Positions 6,246-9,437 of a DNA stretch of 9,437 nt are shown here, in pieces (position 1 is the first letter of the stretch; the number at the start of each line of letters is the position of its first letter). The position numbers and the translations under genes are program-made. Origin of the DNA: Fusobacteriales bacterium. GTDB lineage: Bacteria > Fusobacteriota > Fusobacteriia > Fusobacteriales > Leptotrichiaceae. The stretch lies in the NCBI GenBank assembly GCA_031285605.1, contig JAITVW010000009.1, positions 1 to 9,437 of the forward strand, written 5' to 3'. The notes beneath the pieces were generated by a model. That model ran no database searches, was not told the origin of the DNA, and was given only the letters and a program-made list of their open reading frames with translations.

Positions 6246-7328
6246 TTAAGTAATAATCCTTTTTATTTTTTTACTTATCTTGGTTATTATATCATCTTGA
6301 ATTGTACTTGTCCATTTTGAAATATCCCTGAGAGTTATCTCCTCATCGCCGGATTCTCCCAAAAGAACCACTTTATCCAAAAGATTTACATTTTCTATTC
6401 CGCTTATATCCAGAAGAAGCATGTCCATACAGACTTCACCTATTACAGGGGCTTTTCTCCCGTTTATCAAAGCATATGCTTTCTTATTTTCAATTTGCAT
6501 TTGTATTCCCTGAGCATATCCCATTGGAATTATCCCTACTGCAGTGTCCTTTTCCAGCCTGTTGTTTTCACCATATGAGATATATTCACCTTTTTTTACA
6601 TTTTTTATGTTTATTATTTTTGATTCGATACTGATACATTTTTCAAGACCCGTATTTTTACTCAACGGTTCCAGCCCGTATAAAGCCATTCCCACTCTTG
6701 AAAAATCAAAGTTATACTTTCCCGTATATTGAAATAAAGCAGGACTTGCTGAAATATGTCTGAAACCATAATCAATTTCATATTTTTTCAGCATATTCAT
6801 TATATTTTCAAATTTTTCAAGTTGTTTTTCCGTATTCTTAATATTCTCAGAATTTGAAATATGTGAAAAAACTGATTTTACCTGTAAATTATTTTCCCTT
6901 ATTATGCGGCTTAGTTCTGCTGTTTCTTCTATATCAAAGCCAAGTCTGTTCATTCCTGTATCAAATTTTATATGAATTCCGAGTTTTGATATTTTATCTC
7001 CGAGAAACTCTATATACCTGCGAAGCTGAAGCATGCTGAAAACCGATACCTCTATTTTATCTTTTACTGCTTCATGAAGTTTTTCTTCTTCTGTGTAATT
7101 AAGGATAATTATATTTACATCCTTATACATTTTTCTTATTTCTGAAGCTTCCTCAAAAAAAGCAACGGCATAATACCGTTCTCCTTCGTTATATAAAACA
7201 GGAAGTATGTTTTCTATACCGAGACCATAAGCATCATCCTTTACCACACATATCAGCGGTGTCATATTTCTGATTCTTTTTAGATTTTTCACTATATTTT
7301 TCCTGTTTATTTTTACACAGTTCAGCAT
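6246..7328 (-). CDS. alr: Alanine racemase, somewhat divergent
   Basis: This PLP enzyme converts L-alanine to D-alanine for peptidoglycan. At 360 residues it has the family length and order: PLP lysine Lys30 in VVKDDAYGLG, Arg128 in DTGMNRLG, His156, Arg211 in RVGMALYG, the second catalytic base Tyr252 in SYG, Tyr271 in GYAQG, and CMD at 300-302. Both catalytic bases are present. Several motif positions differ from the usual text: KDDAYGLG for KANAYGHG, HISASPA for HxANSA, RVG for RPG, and GYAQG for GYADG. These changes lie near PLP or the entry channel, so another amino acid racemase specificity cannot be excluded. The ATG at 7328 has AAGAGG eight bases upstream. It is the first gene of the operon with manC and manA; its stop overlaps the manC ribosome site. 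Confidence 0.88.
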   Translation of the reverse strand: MLNCVKINRKNIVKNLKRIRNMTPLICVVKDDAYGLGIENILPVLYNEGERYYAVAFFEEASEIRKMYKDVNIIILNYTEEEKLHEAVKDKIEVSVFSMLQLRRYIEFLGDKISKLGIHIKFDTGMNRLGFDIEETAELSRIIRENNLQVKSVFSHISNSENIKNTEKQLEKFENIMNMLKKYEIDYGFRHISASPALFQYTGKYNFDFSRVGMALYGLEPLSKNTGLEKCISIESKIINIKNVKKGEYISYGENNRLEKDTAVGIIPMGYAQGIQMQIENKKAYALINGRKAPVIGEVCMDMLLLDISGIENVNLLDKVVLLGESGDEEITLRDISKWTSTIQDDIITKISKKIKRIIT

Positions 7329-7372
7329 ATTAACTACCTCTTATTTTGAATCATCTGTATTTTAGTGTCTAA

Positions 7373-7401
7373 ATTTTATCATATTTCCGGCTTTATTCCA
7401 A
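7373..7401 (-). promoter_or_regulatory. Promoter of the alr-manC-manA operon
   Basis: On the minus strand a -35 TTGGAA (7396-7401) and a -10 TAAAAT (7373-7378) are 17 bases apart. The -10 is preceded by TG plus one base, an extended -10 feature. Transcription would start near 7366, leaving a leader of about 38 bases before the alr ATG. Confidence 0.55.
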
Positions 7402-7404
7402 TGG

Positions 7405-7424
7405 GACATAAAAATTTTCATGTC
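7405..7424. promoter_or_regulatory. 20-bp near-perfect palindrome, candidate operator upstream of alr
   Basis: GACATAAAAATTTTCATGTC matches its own reverse complement at nine of ten pair positions. It lies three bases upstream of the predicted -35 of the alr promoter, centred near -48. Place and symmetry suit binding by a dimeric regulator. The protein is unknown, and no regulator gene is in the window. Confidence 0.4.
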
Positions 7425-7621
7425 TGTATTGCGAATTTTTCTGCTCTAAAAAATATTGGTCTTATACTTATTCAGTATATGATATCACCATATATTAAAT
7501 AATTATTTTAACATTATTATCTTAGAATTTCGTTATATTTTTCCATTTCATAAATATATCATCTCAATCTGTTTAATTTTGAATAGACAATATTAATATA
7601 GAAATTCCCGAATAATATTTT

Positions 7622-8989
7622 TTATTTTACATTCTGCTGCTGTTCCTTTATCTTAAATTTTAGTTTTTTCAGCCACTTCCATTGACAATACAGAACTGCC
7701 GGAAGATAAATAAAATCGGAAATTGTTCTTGAAAGCCATACACCGCTTATTCCGGTCAATACCGGAAGTAAAAACATAGTTCCCAGAGCAAGCACAAAAT
7801 GTCTCACAAAAAATAAAATACTGGAAGTTTTAACCTCCTCCGCTGCCTGAAAGAAATCAACTCCTATGATCAGAATCCCGTACACAGGCAAAGACATTAA
7901 AAACATTATTAATGCCGGTGCTGTTCTGTTTATAATTATTTCATCTTTTACAAATATCCCTGATAATTCTCTTGAAAAAATAAGTGTTATCACAAGACAC
8001 AATATGGAAAAAACAGTAGTAAAGCTCACTGATTTGAATAATGCTTCCTCTACACGCCTGTAATTCTTCATGCCGTAATTATAACCTATTATCGGCTGTG
8101 CTCCCTGACTTATTCCGAGGACTACAGAGAATATCACTATCAGATAAGTATTCAAAACCCCGTAAATTCCAAAATCATAATCATTACCGTAAATTTTTAT
8201 CATATTATTTGCCGCAAGACCTACGAGACATAATGAAACCTGCAGAATAAACGGTGAAATACCTATTTTCACTATTTGATTCAGTATTTTTGTATTTAAT
8301 TTAAAATACTTTCTTCTTATTTTTAAAGAAGATTTTTTTGAATAAGTAAAATGATATATTACAAGCAAAGCCGCCGCAAGATTTGATATCAGCGTAGCTA
8401 TTGCCGCTCCTGCCACACCCGCTTTGAATACTATTATAAACAGAGGATCAAGAATTATATTAATTAATGCTCCCGCTATATTAATGTTCATTGCAGTTTT
8501 GGGATTCCCTTCCGCTCTTATTACTCCGGCAAAACCATATGTAAGAAATGTCATATAGCATGTAGGAATAAGATATACCATAAATGATTTCGCATGTATA
8601 AAAGTATTTTCCGTTACCCCGAATGCATGTAATATCTGATCAAGAAAGACATAATTAAATACTATAATTAATATTCCCAGTATATTAAAACATGAAAAAG
8701 CATTTCCCAAAATATGTTCTGCCCTTTTCTTATTCCCTCTTCCGAGATTCAGGGATATACTTGCACTTGCTCCTATGCCTATTAATGAAGCAAATGCTAT
8801 ATAAAAAATCATTATGGGAAATGTGGCAGATACTCCGGAAAATTCTATTTTCCCCACAAATCTCCCTATGAATATTCTGTCTATTACTGTATAAAGTGCT
8901 GCTATCATCCCTGCAATAACCGAAGGAACCGAGAATTTAAACAACAGCTTTACTATTTTCTCATTTCCTAATTTTCCGTATTTTTCCAT
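7622..8989 (-). CDS. MATE-family multidrug/cation antiporter (MepA-like)
   Basis: This 455-residue inner-membrane protein has about 12 membrane segments in two homologous halves. It should export cationic or aromatic compounds in exchange for sodium or protons. Family features (residue numbers from the chosen start) are LGNEKIVKLLFKFSVP at 7-22, the helix 1 Asp37 in VIDRIFIGRFVG, RAEGNPKTAM at 158-167, LDPLFI at 180-185 and GISQGAQPIIGYNYG at 292-306. The last is the typical second-half MATE signature. I start it at the ATG at 8989, because AAAGGTG lies eight bases upstream; the in-frame ATG ten codons earlier (9019) has only a weak site. It is transcribed alone, from a promoter at 9128-9156 through a leader with a terminator hairpin. 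The substrate cannot be predicted. Confidence 0.93.
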   Translation of the reverse strand: MEKYGKLGNEKIVKLLFKFSVPSVIAGMIAALYTVIDRIFIGRFVGKIEFSGVSATFPIMIFYIAFASLIGIGASASISLNLGRGNKKRAEHILGNAFSCFNILGILIIVFNYVFLDQILHAFGVTENTFIHAKSFMVYLIPTCYMTFLTYGFAGVIRAEGNPKTAMNINIAGALINIILDPLFIIVFKAGVAGAAIATLISNLAAALLVIYHFTYSKKSSLKIRRKYFKLNTKILNQIVKIGISPFILQVSLCLVGLAANNMIKIYGNDYDFGIYGVLNTYLIVIFSVVLGISQGAQPIIGYNYGMKNYRRVEEALFKSVSFTTVFSILCLVITLIFSRELSGIFVKDEIIINRTAPALIMFLMSLPVYGILIIGVDFFQAAEEVKTSSILFFVRHFVLALGTMFLLPVLTGISGVWLSRTISDFIYLPAVLYCQWKWLKKLKFKIKEQQQNVK

Positions 8990-9044
8990 TAAAATCACCT
9001 TTCTGTATATCTTTTCCATGTGTCTTTATCTAAAATTCAGCCAC

Positions 9045-9073
9045 AAAAAAAGACCCAAAAGTGCTTTTGAGTC
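9045..9073 (-). terminator. Intrinsic terminator in the leader of the MATE gene
   Basis: On the minus strand GACTCAAAAG (9064-9073) pairs with CTTTTGGGTC (9052-9061) through ten positions with one G-U pair, and is followed directly by TTTTTTT (9045-9051). The apex pair leaves a 2-base loop, so nine pairs with a 4-base loop are more likely. It lies between a good promoter and the MATE start, so it is either a leader attenuator or ends a transcript from upstream. Confidence 0.75.
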
Positions 9074-9127
9074 CTTTTCACTATGACTTTATTTTAAAAT
9101 AATATTTTCTCTCTAAAAATAATATAT

Positions 9128-9156
9128 ATTCTAACATAACCTTAGGATTTTTTCAA
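9128..9156 (-). promoter_or_regulatory. Promoter of the MATE gene
   Basis: On the minus strand the -35 TTGAAA (9151-9156) and -10 TAGAAT (9128-9133) each match five of six consensus bases and are 17 bases apart. TG plus one base precedes the -10 (extended -10). Transcription would begin near 9121, giving a leader of about 130 bases that holds a 14-base palindrome TTATTTTAAAATAA (9089-9102) and the terminator. Confidence 0.65.
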
Positions 9157-9265
9157 TATTTTTCAGTTATTTACAGATTTATCGCAGTAAAAAAGTCTTA
9201 TTCATATTTTTCTATATTTATAAAATGATATCTGTGTATCAAAAAAATTACATTTTTTATGTTTA

Positions 9266-9295
9266 TTGACAATATATTATAAACCCTGCTAATAT
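9266..9295 (+). promoter_or_regulatory. Possible rightward promoter
   Basis: On the plus strand a perfect -35 TTGACA (9266-9271) is followed after 18 bases by TAATAT (9290-9295), with TG plus one base just before it. It would transcribe to the right towards the window edge. Only a 15-codon ORF without a ribosome site (from 9312) follows, so any target is a gene beyond the window or a small RNA. Confidence 0.35.
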
Positions 9296-9400
9296 AAAAA
9301 TAAAACAATAAATGAAATATGACAAAATTTTACAGCGAAGTCATTCTTTTCTTCTTTAATATACTCTGTCATAATGTAAAATTAAAAAGATTGTCTGAAT

Positions 9401-9434
9401 AAAAAAATCCAAGATATCTTCTGCTAAAACTGGA
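9401..9434 (-). terminator. Weak terminator-like element at the right edge
   Basis: On the minus strand TCCAG and CTTGGA (9408-9434) can pair imperfectly, with one bulged T, and are followed by TTTTTTT (9401-9407). It may end a gene lying to the right of the window. The stem is short and contains the AT-rich palindrome AAGATATCTT, so support is weak. Confidence 0.25.
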
Positions 9435-9437
9435 CAG

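Larger units (their letters stand above)
7329..7621. other. Intergenic region between the MATE gene and alr
   Basis: These 293 bases hold no credible gene. The part next to alr carries the promoter and palindrome listed separately. The rest (about 7430-7621) is very AT-rich, with only short palindromic stretches such as TATATG-N7-CATATA near 7475-7495. I see no convincing terminator for the MATE gene. Confidence 0.6.
9020..9437. other. Gene-free region upstream of the MATE gene
   Basis: About 418 bases without a credible protein gene. It holds, from left to right, the leader terminator, an AT palindrome, the MATE promoter, a possible rightward promoter, two pairs of interleaved inverted repeats (9318-9383) and a weak terminator at the edge. 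A 27-codon minus-strand frame starting at 9372 has no ribosome site and is not called. Confidence 0.6.

Noticed and set aside
7475..7495. Hairpin TATATG-N7-CATATA as terminator of the MATE gene
   Set aside because: Only A-T-rich pairs, far from the stop codon and without a following T-run.
8990..9019. Ten extra N-terminal codons for the MATE protein
   Set aside because: The upstream ATG at 9019 has a poor ribosome site, while AAAGGTG lies correctly before the ATG at 8989. The family N-terminus also fits the shorter form.
9290..9372. 27-codon minus-strand ORF starting at 9372
   Set aside because: No ribosome site and no recognisable motif; length is expected by chance in this sequence.
9318..9383. 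Classical H-type pseudoknot from the crossed repeats
   Set aside because: A one-base loop cannot span a 7-bp stem and the central loop is 32 bases. Alternative hairpins or protein sites are more likely than a real pseudoknot.
1..9437. CRISPR arrays, transposases, phage genes, toxin-antitoxin or defence systems, tRNA or rRNA
   Set aside because: I read both strands for these and saw no repeat-spacer pattern, no terminal inverted repeats with a transposase, and no RNA gene sequence I recognise.

Overview
The window is AT-rich (I estimate about one third G+C), and all eight protein genes lie on the minus strand. Intergenic gaps are short and Shine-Dalgarno sites are strong. Kdo and surface-glycan genes sit beside AGA- and ATA-rich coding sequence, which suggests an AT-rich bacterium with an outer membrane. 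A member of the Fusobacteriota (Leptotrichia/Sebaldella type) fits best. That assignment rests on general impression and not on a marker gene.

Read in transcription order (right to left), the layout is as follows. Positions 9437-9020 hold no protein gene but contain regulatory sequence: a good promoter, then an intrinsic terminator placed in the leader of a MATE-family efflux gene (8989-7622). A 293-base gap follows, carrying a palindrome and a promoter. Next is a tight operon, alr (alanine racemase) - manC (GDP-mannose pyrophosphorylase) - manA (mannose-6-phosphate isomerase), 7328-4115. It ends in a tiny frameshifted ORF and a group of competing hairpins finishing in a terminator. A lone alpha/beta hydrolase (3832-3173) comes next, with its own promoter-like region. 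The last unit starts from a recognisable promoter at 3036-3008: kdsD (arabinose-5-phosphate isomerase), a Wzx-type polysaccharide flippase and a family 2 glycosyltransferase that runs off the left edge.

The genes fit together as part of a cell-envelope supply route. ManA and ManC turn fructose-6-phosphate-derived mannose-6-phosphate towards GDP-mannose; this route also needs a phosphomannomutase, which is not in the window. Alr supplies D-alanine for peptidoglycan. KdsD begins Kdo synthesis. The flippase and glycosyltransferase assemble and export a surface glycan.

I found no mobile element, CRISPR array, rRNA or tRNA, and no convincing new multi-gene system. The items most worth a second look are RNA-level and operator-like: the competing hairpins at 3943-3999, the leader terminator ahead of the MATE gene, the 13-bp hairpin between manC and manA, and the near-perfect 20-bp palindrome next to the alr promoter.
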